Source of the DNA: Ignelater luminosus
Taxonomy: Eukaryota; Arthropoda; Insecta; Coleoptera; Elateridae
Assembly (NCBI GenBank): GCA_011009095.1
Contig: VTPC01001060.1
Coordinates: forward strand, 62,001 to 126,000
Length of the DNA stretch: 64,000 nucleotides
Direction of reading: 5' to 3'
In this document: piece by piece, positions 34,500 through 46,347 of the stretch
Numbering within the stretch: the stretch's first letter is position 1
How the letters are laid out: every line of letters begins with the position of its first letter
Position numbers and translations under genes: made by a program
Notes under the pieces: model-generated
The model's input: the letters and a program-made list of their open reading frames with translations, nothing else
What the model was told of the DNA's origin: nothing
Databases searched by the model: none

Positions 34500-35960
34500 A
34501 CAGCTAATTACAAAACCGAGTCGAGCTACACCATTCAATGGGCGAGCTGCGGTGGTTCAAAGTTAGAAAGGTCTTGGACTACCGTTAGTAACCTGCGCAA
34601 TAATTAGTTCTCTTAGAAGATTGGTGGAAGGTGAAACCGATTTTGGTTCAGAACAGGTACCTTGTTTTCCATCAACCTTCTAAGAGAACTAAACTTCATT
34701 ATACCACCTATGGTGGCTTGAAGTCAGCTAATTGACCATCTCAAGAAGGTTAAATACAAACACGGGTGGGTCTACGCCTACCACCGTTTCACTTGTGATG
34801 TTCCAAGGTCGGCTTTTGCCTTCCATTGACCTTTTAACCGAGTTAAGAAGATAATGGAAAGCGAAACTCGACGTTGCAATACAGCAAGTGAACTATGGAA
34901 GATTTATTAGGCCTGAGGCCGCCTAGTTGCTGGGTGTAGCTCGACATATATTTGTAATTGGCATTGTTATGAAATTCTGTTGTAAAGAAAAAGGCCATTT
35001 AATAGGACACCTACTGTAGCCCAAAATCGAACTTTGCCTTCCATCAACTTTGTAATGCAGTGATGTGGCTTCACCTTTCCTTATCCATCTTAAGAATGTT
35101 AAATACGGTTCACTAGTGGTGATCCAAAACTGGATTTCGCCCTTCATCAACCTTCTAAGGGAATAAATTTTCTATAGGCCTCTATTCTCTTACAAAATTA
35201 ATGAAGGACAAAGTCCAACCTTAGGCAGTCGCATGTGCCCTCTTTCTAGACGTGTTTGTATTTAGCATTTATAAGAAAATCAATTGAAGGCAAAGACTAA
35301 CCCTTGAGCTTTGCCCTCCAGCAACCTTGTAAGAGAACTAAATATCCCCAGCCTTTCTGAAGTGGCCTAAGGTCGGGATTTTCTTTTTATTGTTTATTTT
35401 AGGAATGTTAAATACGAACACGAGCCGAGCTGCGCCCACCAACGGTTTACTCGTGATGGTTCAAAGTTAGGTTTTGCCTGCGTCAATCCTCTAAGAGAAT
35501 AGATTTTCCCCAAACACAGTTGGGTTTTGTCTTTCAGCAAGTTAACAACGTCAATAAACTTGTGCCACTCTCAGATGGGAGATTTATTCTCTTAGAAGAT
35601 GAAGGAAGGAAAAAAACCCGGCTTTGGGCGCCCATATGTGGTCCATTACTGGACGTAATCGGCCCTTGTTTGTATTGAAACTAATTAAAAAGCTGAATTA
35701 AGAACGAAACCCGACTTTTCGGCCACCGCAGGTGTGACTGCATCATTTAACGGTCACCTAGGTCGGACTATGTCCTACTCCAACCTTCTAAGAAAGCTAA
35801 ATAAAGTCAAGCTTTATCGTTAACTGACTACTTCTGAATATCAACGAGTCACCTGTGGTTGTCCAAGGTCAAGTTTGGCTACACCCTCCCACAGGTCACC
35901 TTCTTCGTCTTTCATTGACCTTTATATGAGTGATAAATACAAGCGAGGGTTGGACTACGC
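34500..35960. repeat. Degenerate minisatellite, unit about 150-180 bp
   Basis: The phrase ccttctaagagaactaaat recurs near 34678, 35150, 35327, 35493 and 35793 with changes, and appears inverted (ctcttagaagat..ggaagg) near 34611 and 35590. 'gttaaatacraacacg' recurs near 34749, 35098 and 35408, and 'ggttcaaagttag' and 'gtcaggttttgcct'-like phrases accompany them. GC content is higher than the flanks. No coding frame persists. Confidence 0.65.
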
Positions 35961-36990
35961 TAGGTTGGTTTTCCCAGAGCATGCTTCTTTGTAGATTTTA
36001 TGCGCATAGTTCTTTACTCGGTGGACACACATTGCTATATATCCAAACAGCTTAACACCGAAAACGTTTAAATATTTTCTAACTGAATGATTATTATTAG
36101 AACAGAAGTCTCATGTATGTCTTAAATTCTTATATTTCGTACATAAAAATTTTTAAAATCTTTCTGAAATTGTTTTATGTAGACATTCCAATCAAATTTT
36201 GTCACTGGGAGTTTACGAAAACCTTGAATTTTGAGATAAAGATTTAGAAAGGCACTAGAGAATATGCTTACAATGAAATGAATTGTTTTCTTCTGGAAAC
36301 AATCAATTTTTAGTTTTCCCTAAAATTATACTTTCTATAAACATAGACAGTTTTTCTAGAATTACCTTTTAGTTATGAGAAGAAATGACAGTGTTATTAG
36401 ATGTCGATTTAATGTGCACTGACAATGTCACTCGTTTTAAACCTTATTTTCTAGTAACTTTGCATTTCTTATTATCAGGACTTAGATGTCCTAATTTAAG
36501 AAACATGTTACAGGCCCTATATCATCAGATCTGCTTTCGCGTAGTGTTCAGACATGCTGTAATTTGTATCACTTTTCGTCTCTTCTCCTTTCCTCCCGAG
36601 CTAAACAGTGTTTGGCAAGCCAACTGACCATTTCCTCACACGTCTATCTTTAACAAGTGTTTATATCTCTTTTAAAAGAAAATGCAAACCAACGAAGGTT
36701 TTTAAAAATGAGATGCAAGCATCATTTCAAAATGTAATTAGTTGGGTGACCCAAATTCAACTTGTCATTTTAGTTCCTGAATAATAAATGTATTCTCCAG
36801 GTCTCTTTGCTTCCTATGATTAGAGAGATGCAAAAATAAATTTTCATGCATTTTTGTAATGAAACCGCAGTAAATGTTATGTCTCTTATGTAGGTAATAG
36901 TTTGAGTTAATTGATTGTCAAACTTCATCGTATTAATAAAACCAAAAGAATTTTGCACTGATGTTCTTATTACTTACATTTCTGTTGTAG

Positions 36991-38373
36991 ATACCACCAG
37001 TAGCACGTGATTTCGCAAGAGAAACATCGTTCAACGCAGTGCCTCATTACTATAACGGAGAAGGATATCATTATCATGAATACCAGGGTTCACCGTTGGG
37101 TTCATGTTCGTGTAGCACATCAGAAAGTAGCGATTCGAGCAGAAATTCATTTCGAAATCCATGGTGCGTCTGTCTCGTTGTATGTATAATAGTAGCGGCC
37201 TTAGGGATCGGTTTGGGCCTCCCTCTTGCCTTAAATCCCCAAATGGAACCGCAAACGCCTCAACAACGTTTGGAAGCTGTCCGTCGTTTATTAAAAGAAA
37301 CACCACTTATCGACGGACACAACGATCTGGCATGGAACATACGTAAATTTATACACAACAAATTATTAGGTTTGAATCTTAGTGCCATTTCAGATCAAGA
37401 ACCTTGGTCTCAAAGCAGGTGGTCTCAAACAGACATACCTCGATTAAGAGAAGGGCACTTAGGTGCACAATTTTGGTCTGCTTATGTGCCTTGTGGAGCG
37501 CAACACTTAGATGCAGTACAACTTACTTTGGAACAAATAGATGCCATCCAAAGACTCATGGATATGAACTCAAAGTATTTTGCTTTAGTAAGAAGTTCAA
37601 ATGAAATTTTGGAAATCCATAAGCAAGGACGCATCGCGTCTCTTATAGGTGTAGAAGGTGGTCACGCGTTGGGTAATTCTTTAGCAGTATTGAGAATGTT
37701 TTACAATTTAGGTGCACGTTATCTTACAATCACCCATACATGCGACACGCCATGGGCTCGCGGAGCAAATTCACAAGATAAAGAAGGGTTAACACCGTTT
37801 GGACATAGTGTAATTAGAGAGATGAATCGTCTGGGTATGATGATAGATCTTTCACACACTTCTGTTAACACTGCCAAGGCAGCCTTAAATGCTTCCCAGG
37901 CGCCTGTTATATTTTCCCATTCCAGTGCTTATTCATTATGTAATTCGAGCCGAAATGTTCCCGACGACGTCCTTAAACTTGTAGCTCATAACGGTGGTGT
38001 AGTTATGGTAAATTTTTATACATACCTACTTACCTGCAACGAAACAGCGACCATCAAAGATGTGATTAAACACATTAATCACATACGAGCCGTCGCTGGA
38101 ATTAATCATGTCGGTATAGGAGCTGGTTACGATGGAATCAACATGACACCAAGTGGCCTCGAAGATGTATCAGGATATCCACGTTTATTTGCCGAACTTC
38201 TCGCAGACCCAACGTGGTCTGAAAGGGATATAACTTTATTAGCTGGTCAGAATATGCTTCGGGTTTTTTCTCAAGTAGAAGCTATTAGAGATCAATGGAA
38301 ATTAGCTGCAATTTTACCATTCGAAGATGTACTCCCGCCACAAGATTCTCCTTGTTCCTATAAATTTTCCTGA
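36991..38373 (+). CDS. Membrane dipeptidase (M19 family), main exon
   Basis: Zinc dipeptidase that hydrolyses dipeptides, expected at the cell surface. The exon starts in phase 0 after the acceptor TTGTAG and runs without an intron to TGA (461 codons); an upstream exon must supply the start, probably 15352-15477. In the joined 502-aa model a Ser/Cys-rich cytoplasmic head precedes one membrane span (about 100-123). The catalytic domain follows. Metal ligands by comparison with human DPEP1 are His152 and Asp154 (D-G-H-N-D), Glu264 (G-V-E-G-G-H), His331 (I-D-L-S-H) and His352 (I-F-S-H-S-S). His291 (L-T-I-T-H-T-C) fits the substrate-binding His. No C-terminal hydrophobic GPI signal is present, so anchoring is by the N-terminal span, unlike mammalian DPEPs. 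All active-site residues are intact. Confidence 0.93.
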   Translation: MPPVARDFARETSFNAVPHYYNGEGYHYHEYQGSPLGSCSCSTSESSDSSRNSFRNPWCVCLVVCIIVAALGIGLGLPLALNPQMEPQTPQQRLEAVRRLLKETPLIDGHNDLAWNIRKFIHNKLLGLNLSAISDQEPWSQSRWSQTDIPRLREGHLGAQFWSAYVPCGAQHLDAVQLTLEQIDAIQRLMDMNSKYFALVRSSNEILEIHKQGRIASLIGVEGGHALGNSLAVLRMFYNLGARYLTITHTCDTPWARGANSQDKEGLTPFGHSVIREMNRLGMMIDLSHTSVNTAKAALNASQAPVIFSHSSAYSLCNSSRNVPDDVLKLVAHNGGVVMVNFYTYLLTCNETATIKDVIKHINHIRAVAGINHVGIGAGYDGINMTPSGLEDVSGYPRLFAELLADPTWSERDITLLAGQNMLRVFSQVEAIRDQWKLAAILPFEDVLPPQDSPCSYKFS

Positions 38374-38536
38374 CCATGCATAATACTGCCAGGTTATTTA
38401 AGTATGTAGTAGAGTGACATTTAATCGATATGAAGGAAATGCAATATGATAAAAGATACGACAGCCGCCGAGGAAACAACAAAATTATTAAATTTTATAT
38501 AACCATATCAGAAAGATTGACTTTTTAGAGCAGTAA

Positions 38537-38542
38537 AATAAA
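38537..38542 (+). promoter_or_regulatory. Poly(A) signal of the dipeptidase
   Basis: AATAAA 164 bases after the stop codon, a typical 3'-UTR length. Confidence 0.5.
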
Positions 38543-40481
38543 AGTGGATTTAAAAGAATATTTAAACTTTAAAATAGAAACAAAGATTGACTCGAATAGT
38601 GTGAGCAGATTAGAGTAAAGATGTGAAAATTTAATTTTCCAAAGCAAAGAACAAAACCTAATCAAACCTTGTATTCTTTATGAAAAAAGAACAAAAACGA
38701 GTGATTAAAAAACACAAAGAGTGCCAGATAGAAATTGTTTTCATTTTCACTCTGGTGGTTAAAAACACAATCAAAATACCTACAATCTAGAAAAACCTGA
38801 TTTTCACGATAAAAAGAGATATAGAAATCTTTAAATCCTAAATATTAACGCAAGTTGTTTTCCTAACATTCAAAGATGCTGATGATGGGTTAATTAATGA
38901 TGGAACTATAGTATATGGTTATGTTATTGACAGAAAAAGATTTACAAAGAAAAAAATTTGATATTGCGATTTACGTTAGGAAAATAACCTCCAGGTAGTA
39001 TTTATTCCGCTATTTTCATTTCAAATGTTTTATTCACTAAACTGGAAAGCAGTTCGCGTTAGGTAGGTTATTGTTTAATGCGCACAATTTACTGATGAGA
39101 CTACCTAAAGATGTATAAAATATAGATGAACCTTGAAAACATTAATTGAGAACAACCGGATTATTTTACTTAGAATTAGAATACCGTAATTAACACCTTT
39201 CTCAGAGAATAAATTGCTGCCACACATTTCTAGTTTTGAAATCTAGCAAACCTAAACATTCGGGTATCTGATGTACAGTATGACTCTTTTATCGCGTTAC
39301 ATAGGATTAGGTCACAACACATATTACAGATAATGGAATCTTTTGTAAAGTTTCTTCATGATAAAATGATAATAAATATCAAATTGTCAACCAATAAATT
39401 TTCGATTTTTTCCCAGGACAAGGTTATGCTTTCCAAGAAAAAAAAAAGAAATGGAGATTTTGTTTGCTTTTCCAATCTCACATTCTTGTTTATTATTAAG
39501 ATTTCATTACTAACTGTTTGGTTTTTGCAGTCCTTATTCAATACTATTGCTTTTTCTGCTGCACCTGTCATTTTCATGCTTCTAGACTCTAGTGCGACTT
39601 TCAAGAAAAATCTATGTGGTTCACTGAATTTTGATACTGTTTAATGTTTAATAATCAACATCACTTCCAGAAAAATAATGAAATGGTTACTAACCCATTT
39701 CTTGTTGAACCGAGAAATGTCAAATTCAATTCCACATTAACATCTACATTTCACCATACATTCAAAAGATTCTGAATAAAGCTCATACTATATTCAGGAT
39801 TAGTGTCATCAGCTAATTTCCTTAACTATAGTTCAACTGTATGTTTTGAGTTGAATTGGCATTTTGTTTTCCAAACTTATTGTTGGGTGAAGTTTTTGGT
39901 ATGCAGATATAGACAAATAAAATTCCAGTCGCAATTTTGGTTGTTTGGTAAGTCTTAAAGGTTCAATCATAAATTTCTTACAAATGGCATGAAAGCCAAG
40001 ATTGTTTCTATGGTGAAAATAACACCACACTGAATATCGTTCAAATCAATACAGTTCAATTTTAAAGTTGAATTTTTCTCATGTGGTTGTCAGAATACTT
40101 TTTTTAGGCTTGGAACAGTTGTGATCGACTGCAGTAACTTTTTGTGCTGTCCTTGCTATTATCATTCAAAAAATGTTTTACTCGTCTGTGGTTGAAGATC
40201 ATAGATTCAAAAACAAAGTTTGTCCACACCTGTATTGTGTTTCATTACAAAAAGTTAGCAGGTCATAGAAACTAACTCTTACAGTGAGCAAGGTGTTAAT
40301 TTTGGTATAGTTGTTACCATGTTATACAATGATAGAGATGAGTGTGTGTGGTAATAAAAAACACAAGTTTAAATGGTTTCTGCTTTGATAAAATTAGATA
40401 AATAATTTTTAAAATCCTAGAATACTAATAAAATATTCACCTTTCCTACAGTAAGCTTCTTACAAACTTTTTTACTTAATA

Positions 40482-40602
40482 CAGGGTGAGCCATATATAA
40501 CTGAGATCTCTTAGTAAAGTTTTACTGCACGTTGCAGCTTGCAACCCAGCACACTTTTGCCATTTACTTTGCTAAAAAGACTAAATGAAGTGGCCCACCT
40601 TG
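40482..40602. mobile_element. Short MITE candidate, ~121 bp
   Basis: Left end cagggtgagccat and right end (reverse strand) caaggtgggccac form imperfect inverted repeats of about 13 bp. CAGGGTG-type ends are common in insect mariner-like and related MITEs. A target duplication is not clear. Confidence 0.4.
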
Positions 40603-40679
40603 TTTTACCAACTTCACAAACCATCCTAAAGGTAAAGTAGGTAATCCGGCCCTGACGGTATGATATAAAATATTAAGCA

Positions 40680-42200
40680 AAACTCAATCATTTATCACAA
40701 ATTTATTAATAAATAATTTTTATGTGTGTTTATTTTATAAGATCGTTATTATAATTTCTTTTTTGAAAATGTATTTTTAAAAATAACTTTGTAAAAAATG
40801 TGTGTGTATTTATATTAACTAAAAATATTCTTTGATGTGGATCTATACAATACCGTTTTAAAAACATTATTTACATTTGTATATTAATATACATAATTAT
40901 ATTTTTTATACTTTGAGCAATCCCTTACTTTTTATATATAAAAAAATCTGGTAGTAGTAATAATAATAAATAATAATTAATAATAATAATTATAGTAAAT
41001 TATATAATAATTAATAATAATAATGTAGAGGCAGAAAATACGTAAATATTACCTATATTATAATATACTGCCAGTTTTTAATACTTAACGCAAAAAACGT
41101 TCTTTTTGTAGTCGATATTTCATAATAATAAATAAGAAATGTACTAAATAAGTAGTGTTCATTATGCAAATAAGAATGCTAAAATGTGACGTTGATCGTT
41201 ACATCGTTTTTCTTAAACTCGCTTTATAAAAGTTTTCTAATAAAAAAAAGATCAAAAAAATGTGTAAACTTTGTTTTAGCTTGAATTTAATCTAGTTTTA
41301 ATATACCTATTTATTACTGCAATAGTAATAAAATTTATCATTGTGCTGTGCCCTTGATGTAGCAAATTAATATTTATTTTAAATATGAAAGTCGAAGAAG
41401 GAATAAATAATTGTTAGTTTTAAAACAGTCGATTTCTTTAAATTCAATAGTAAAAGAAACGCAGGCAGAATAAATACAGATTTTATCAAAATATAAATTT
41501 TATAGTGAATTTTGTAAATGAAATGTGTTGTTGCATCTCCTTAAAAAATGTTTTCATTAAATTGTAGAGCGATATATTGTAAAATTTTTAATTTTACATG
41601 TTGTTATATTTATAGAGAGAAATGTACCTATTTATAATAAATAGATTGACCAAAAACCTATTTTAATAGTTTTAAATAAAATTAAAAAAATATTGTTTGT
41701 TTTATTTAATAATAATTTTTCAGATTTATTTTGGCAAACCATTAATAAATAGATAATATTTATTTATTCTGTAATATTTAATCATGAAGAGAATTTATAA
41801 AATACAATTTTTTCACTTATCTTGACCAACATATTAAAAAAGAAACTTAATGCTGTAGGTACTGACTTTAGAAAAATTTTACCAACTTGTATATTATCAT
41901 ATCGTTTAAAAAGATCCTTTGAAATAAAATTTGTTTGTTTAAAAACTTAAATTAATTAAGTAAATAAAGTAAATAAAACAACAATAATAATATTTGTAGC
42001 CTAGTTAAGCAATCAGCATTTGTATTCTCATAAATAAATCGAATTCATTTGAAAATAGTGATAAGTATTTTAATCAAATACATGGAAAGATTAATTAAGG
42101 ACGTCTAACGATTATTTTACCAGTTCATTCATTGCTGATTTATATAAATAGCAATTATTAAATCTAAAGCCTGGTATACTAGTAATAATTTACAAATTAT
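40680..42200. other. Extremely AT-rich block with TAA microsatellites
   Basis: About 1.5 kb almost free of G+C runs, including TAATAA arrays at about 40957-41026. No open frame of note. Confidence 0.7.
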
Positions 42201-42949
42201 CTTTTCATTCTCTTATTTATTGTCTTTTTGTGGATTTCTTCATGCACTTTGGGTTGCATATTTAATAGGCTCTTGATTCCTCTTCATGCCGTCTACTGAT
42301 TTGTACACTTAGTATGAGGCACACCAGTATTTCCATCCCCAGAGATCACTTCCAACTTGACTAAAAAAAAAGGCTAATTATGTATGTATTATCGGTGCTT
42401 ATAAAAGTTTTGGAAACACGCGGACTGAAAAGTAATTCCTCCAGCCATGAAACATTTAAGAACAAAGTGTCTTACCTACAATCAGCTCATTAAGGTTTCA
42501 TAGTTTAAATCGATAATTTTTAAGTCATTAGTTATGTTATGAATTATGATCTATCATTCAATTACAGTTTGAATTATGAAACAAATGAAAACAGAAATTT
42601 GTTAACAACAATCTTATTGAAAGTTGTCACCACCCGTTGCAATACTTAAAGTGCTTCTGCTTGAACTTCTTACAGGTTTGAAAATGCCCAGGACTGTTTC
42701 ATATTGCCTCACACCCCCAGCTCAGTTTAATTGATTTGTAGCAACCGAATTGTATCCTCCTCATAGCTGTCTCTTCACCAAGGCTCTATAATCCCCTGCC
42801 TCCAGAGATTCTTCAGCATATCTGGCTAAAATTTTACCCTTGGTGAAGACACTCTTTTTCATAATAGTAGCAATATTTGCGCCTTGCAAATAGGTCTTTT
42901 ATGAACCTTTTTTACTATCTTTTCTGTACTACCACTTTGCCCCATGCAA

Positions 42950-43150
42950 CGATATCCTTGGCTGCATTGACAGTTGCGCTTAGAACCGCTTTGATAGTAG
43001 CACCTGGAACCGCTTTGTCAGTTGCATTTAGAACCGCCTTGTTAACTACACTACCACAGATGTGGTAGTTAATCATTGTGAAGCCGTCTCGATAGGACCC
43101 TTGTCCCACCATAGCAGTAACCACTTGGAACCGCCTCGATAGAAGGTTAA
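42950..43150. repeat. Short imperfect tandem repeat with palindrome
   Basis: The phrase 'gaaccgcttt/ctcgatag' recurs four to five times at spacings of about 30 and then 60 bases. A palindrome, ACTACCACA-GA-TGTGGTAGT, sits at about 43049-43068. The minus-strand frame encodes Ala/Val/Thr repeats as a consequence. Confidence 0.55.
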
Positions 43151-44679
43151 CGACTACCACAAATGTTGGTGTGATACCCTGAGAGAGTACGTTATTTTAA
43201 AAATTGCTGCTATATTCTGCCGCAGATCGAATCCGCGCTAGCCGTCTGTAAACCGAGTATCATAACCATTCGATGATTTGCTCTCCACAACTACAGGTAA
43301 ACGGTAAAATCTCAAATGTATTCACTTACCAGTCCTGCGTGCCTCTGGAATTGATTCTATCCCAAATCCTCTATATATTCTACTGACATAATATATCCAG
43401 ACCCGCCTTTTACAATGTTCCAATCGCTCGTACCAACCAGTTTGAAGATAATACCGTCCTTTGGGTTACAGCTACTTGGCTCAAGCACTAGCTCAACTAG
43501 GGAACTGTCTCCGGTCAGTGTCAGATTTGCCTAGAAGGCTAGAAGTAAGGAGTAAGCAGAGTCGAAATTCATTCGAACCTTTTTCCAGGTGGAAACCCAA
43601 ACCCAAACCATTTTATTTCGATACCTTAACACAACCACGAGCCACTGAGTTCAGAAAAAACGATTCGATGTCCGTCTGGATCTTTAGGGCACCCACTTCC
43701 TTCTTTCTGCAATCGGTCATGTTACCTTGGAATCACTCTCCACTGGAATACGAAGCTAAACAAGTGTCTCGATGATGTTTAGCACCGTTCCTCCATCGAG
43801 TCCACTCAGTCACACATAAAAACGCTTATTCGCCTGATTATAGATTATTGACAAAAGAGAGACGGACGGTTGAAGGATGTTTCGTTTGGATCGTTTCTTC
43901 CCCTTAGGGGAAATTTGCGATCTGATCGGAATGCCCGGCTCAAATCCTTTCAGTATCGATATGTCCACCGGGTCATCGATCTAAACCGTTAAGTCCCACT
44001 TGTAATATTGAGCATTCCCCCTAGAGCATAGTCAAAATGCGCAAAACATAAGTTCAGAATTCCCACAGCCATCCATCTTGGAAATGCTACTCTCCGCACC
44101 CCGGAGCTGGAGAACGTGTTCACCATGACAGCACCAATGTGACATCAATCCGCTGCAATCACTCCATCACACCCTGTGATTAGACAAATTATTTGGAAAT
44201 TACCATTTCATGAATTAAGCTCTACCACTTCATGATGCTGGTTGAATCACTGCACCATGCTACCTACTACCATTGCAAGTCAATATTTTTCTACTAATAT
44301 TCAACAATATTAATGAGTAATGACTGAATAGGAGGTTTGCTACGTAGAGAGAAAATCACAGTTATCACATCTCAGATTCTGAAGCGGTTTTGAGATGAGA
44401 ACCGAAAACATCTTCATTTGTTCCGACATAGATCTTACGACTTTATTAAAGTCGTTAATCAATTTATTATCTTCTCATAACCTACCGAGATTTTTACTAG
44501 TTATCTCCATTTGCTTGTTCTCTGGGCCAGAAAATCCTCCACGACTATGTCTGATCCCTCATCACAAATTAAAGAATAAGAATGCAATTTGCAATCTAGA
44601 AAAAGTATTTTAGCATCCGTAGGCAGGCTCAATGAATAAATGCCACCGTAGGTGGCTGCCATTTAGAAAACTTAATTTC

Positions 44680-45700
44680 TCTATGGCTGGTGAATTGGAA
44701 AAAATGGTGGGATAACTCCTGTCGCGCACGCCATCATGTCGGGCACCAAGCAGTCCGCACGCCCGCCGTCCACGGTGATGATGGTCTGGTGGCGATGGTG
44801 GTGCAGGCCGGAAGCAGGTCCTCCATAATCCCCGTCGGTGGTGGTGCCCAAGGACGGCCAGCGAGCCGTCACACAGAGACGACGAGGGGTTCGACGCGAC
44901 GGTTCTTTTCAGAACGGTGTTGGAATTGTGTGGTGAGAAGTGTGAGAGTGTGTATGTGTTAGAGTAGTGATGTGTGAGTGTCTAGGTGTAGGTAGTGTGC
45001 CGTGGAAGTGCAAAACTGTTCCGGCATTTGCCTTAACCACTGGGGAAACCACGGAAAACCCAGTGAGAACAGTGTGGTGGTTGGAATGGGTGTGGTGATT
45101 ATTGGCGGGAATTGTTAGGCGGGAATGATTTGGCGGGAAGTTGTTGGAGGGAACGGATTTGGCGGGAAGCGTGACGGATTGGCGAAGAATTTCCGGGCGT
45201 CGTGGAGTAGGTACCTCGAGGAGCCCCGGGCTCGAGGGTTTGGGTAGGAATGGAATTTGGTAATCACGGCCCGGTAGCTACCCGGGCCGATCGGGTGAGG
45301 CTGAGATGAGTGGTGATGATGGCCGGGCCTGCGCACCCCTACGCAGACGCCGGTTGGTGGTGGAGCGGCCGTTGATCCATCTACTGCATCTTGGGTATGG
45401 TTGGGTGTGTGGCGGTCGCGGTCTTCAAGCCCCCTCAATTCCTGGAGACCGACGGTCGGTTGGGTTGATGCAGCGATGCGACCTCAAGTCGCCCCGTTGG
45501 TGGTGGAAGTGGGCCAGGCCTGTGCCCCCCAAACACAGACTCTGGAGGGTGGGTTGGCGGTAGCTCCCCAACTACCGCGTTTGTGGTTGAGCCCGTACTC
45601 TTCGTCACCGATGCGTCACCGCTCTCGCTGCAGACCGGGTCGACTGCCTCGCTTCGCACTCGAGGCCGGAATGCGAGCATCCGTAAACAGAGTGAGTTAT
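44680..45700. other. GC- and CpG-rich island with short repeats
   Basis: About 1 kb of strongly GC-rich sequence with sharp borders. It holds five or more ggcgggaa units at about 45112-45175, and two related blocks about 190 bases apart (ggccgggcctgcgc near 45321, ggccaggcctgtgc near 45510). Open frames exist in most registers on both strands, as expected from low stop density, and none has a recognisable domain. It is 650 bp upstream of NUDCD1, so a CpG promoter or a diverged mobile element are both possible. Confidence 0.5.
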
Positions 45701-46347
45701 ATATTCTCCAAAAATCTCAATACGTCATAAGGAGATGAACGAATCACTTTTGAAAGAAGACATCATGTAAGAAAACCCACTCAATTGAACGAGAAACCGG
45801 ACATCATTGTATCCACAACTTAATAATCGCTGATGGATACAATTTAGTCGCCATGGAAATGGAATGCTATCCGTCAGGAACCTCCAGCCACTGACGGTTT
45901 TGATTTACGAACGTCCAGAAGAATATATGTGGAAAAATGAACAGTAACGAGCGTGTTTGAAGTTTGAACTGAAATCTTATTTTTCACAGTTGTTACTGGT
46001 TTGGTTTCCACCTCCTAGATATAAAGAAAGTTCTAACACTGTAACAACGACAAAAGAACGTAACTGCATTGCTGTTCGTCAATTCAAATTAATTAAAAGC
46101 TCATTTTACGAGCACTATTATGTAAGATAATAACTAGAAAAGAGTATAATGGTAAGTACAGTTATTTATGCTCAATCCATTTTAAGTTTGGCGCTTTCCA
46201 TTTTAATGTTGACTGCCGTTGGTACTCCTGTATTTTTCTTCGTGACGTTTCATGTAAAAATCAGAAGTATTTACTTTTAGAGGTTATATTTGTATAAGAA
46301 ACTTAGAAAGAAATAAATTTTATTTTATACGAAAAGTAAGCTAGAGT

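Larger units (their letters stand above)
15478..36990. other. 21.5-kb interval, probably dipeptidase intron 1
   Basis: Runs from the donor after 15477 to the acceptor TTGTAG before 36991. Contents that can be supported are a pogo/Tigger relic, a mariner, an old tandem duplication, several minisatellite-like blocks and one doubtful small gene at 25285-25529. Elsewhere the reading frames are short and unremarkable. If the exon join is wrong, this is simply intergenic DNA plus an upstream gene. Confidence 0.5.
38543..46347. other. Intergenic region between dipeptidase and NUDCD1
   Basis: No gene can be supported. It contains a short MITE candidate (40482-40602), a very AT-rich block (about 40.68-42.2 kb), imperfect repeats near 43 kb and a GC-rich island at 44.68-45.7 kb. 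The last few hundred bases hold the NUDCD1 promoter. Confidence 0.6.

Noticed and set aside
37039-38373. GTG at 37039 as dipeptidase start
   Set aside because: Eukaryotic starts at GTG are rare, the frame is open back to a good acceptor at 36990, and the upstream 16 codons look like protein.
42950-43150. Regularly spaced repeats as a CRISPR-like array
   Set aside because: Eukaryotic context, imperfect repeats, uneven spacing, no cas genes.
44690-45730. Several overlapping ORFs of 60-110 codons on both strands
   Set aside because: Open in most registers because of high GC; no domains, no codon bias and repeats inside.
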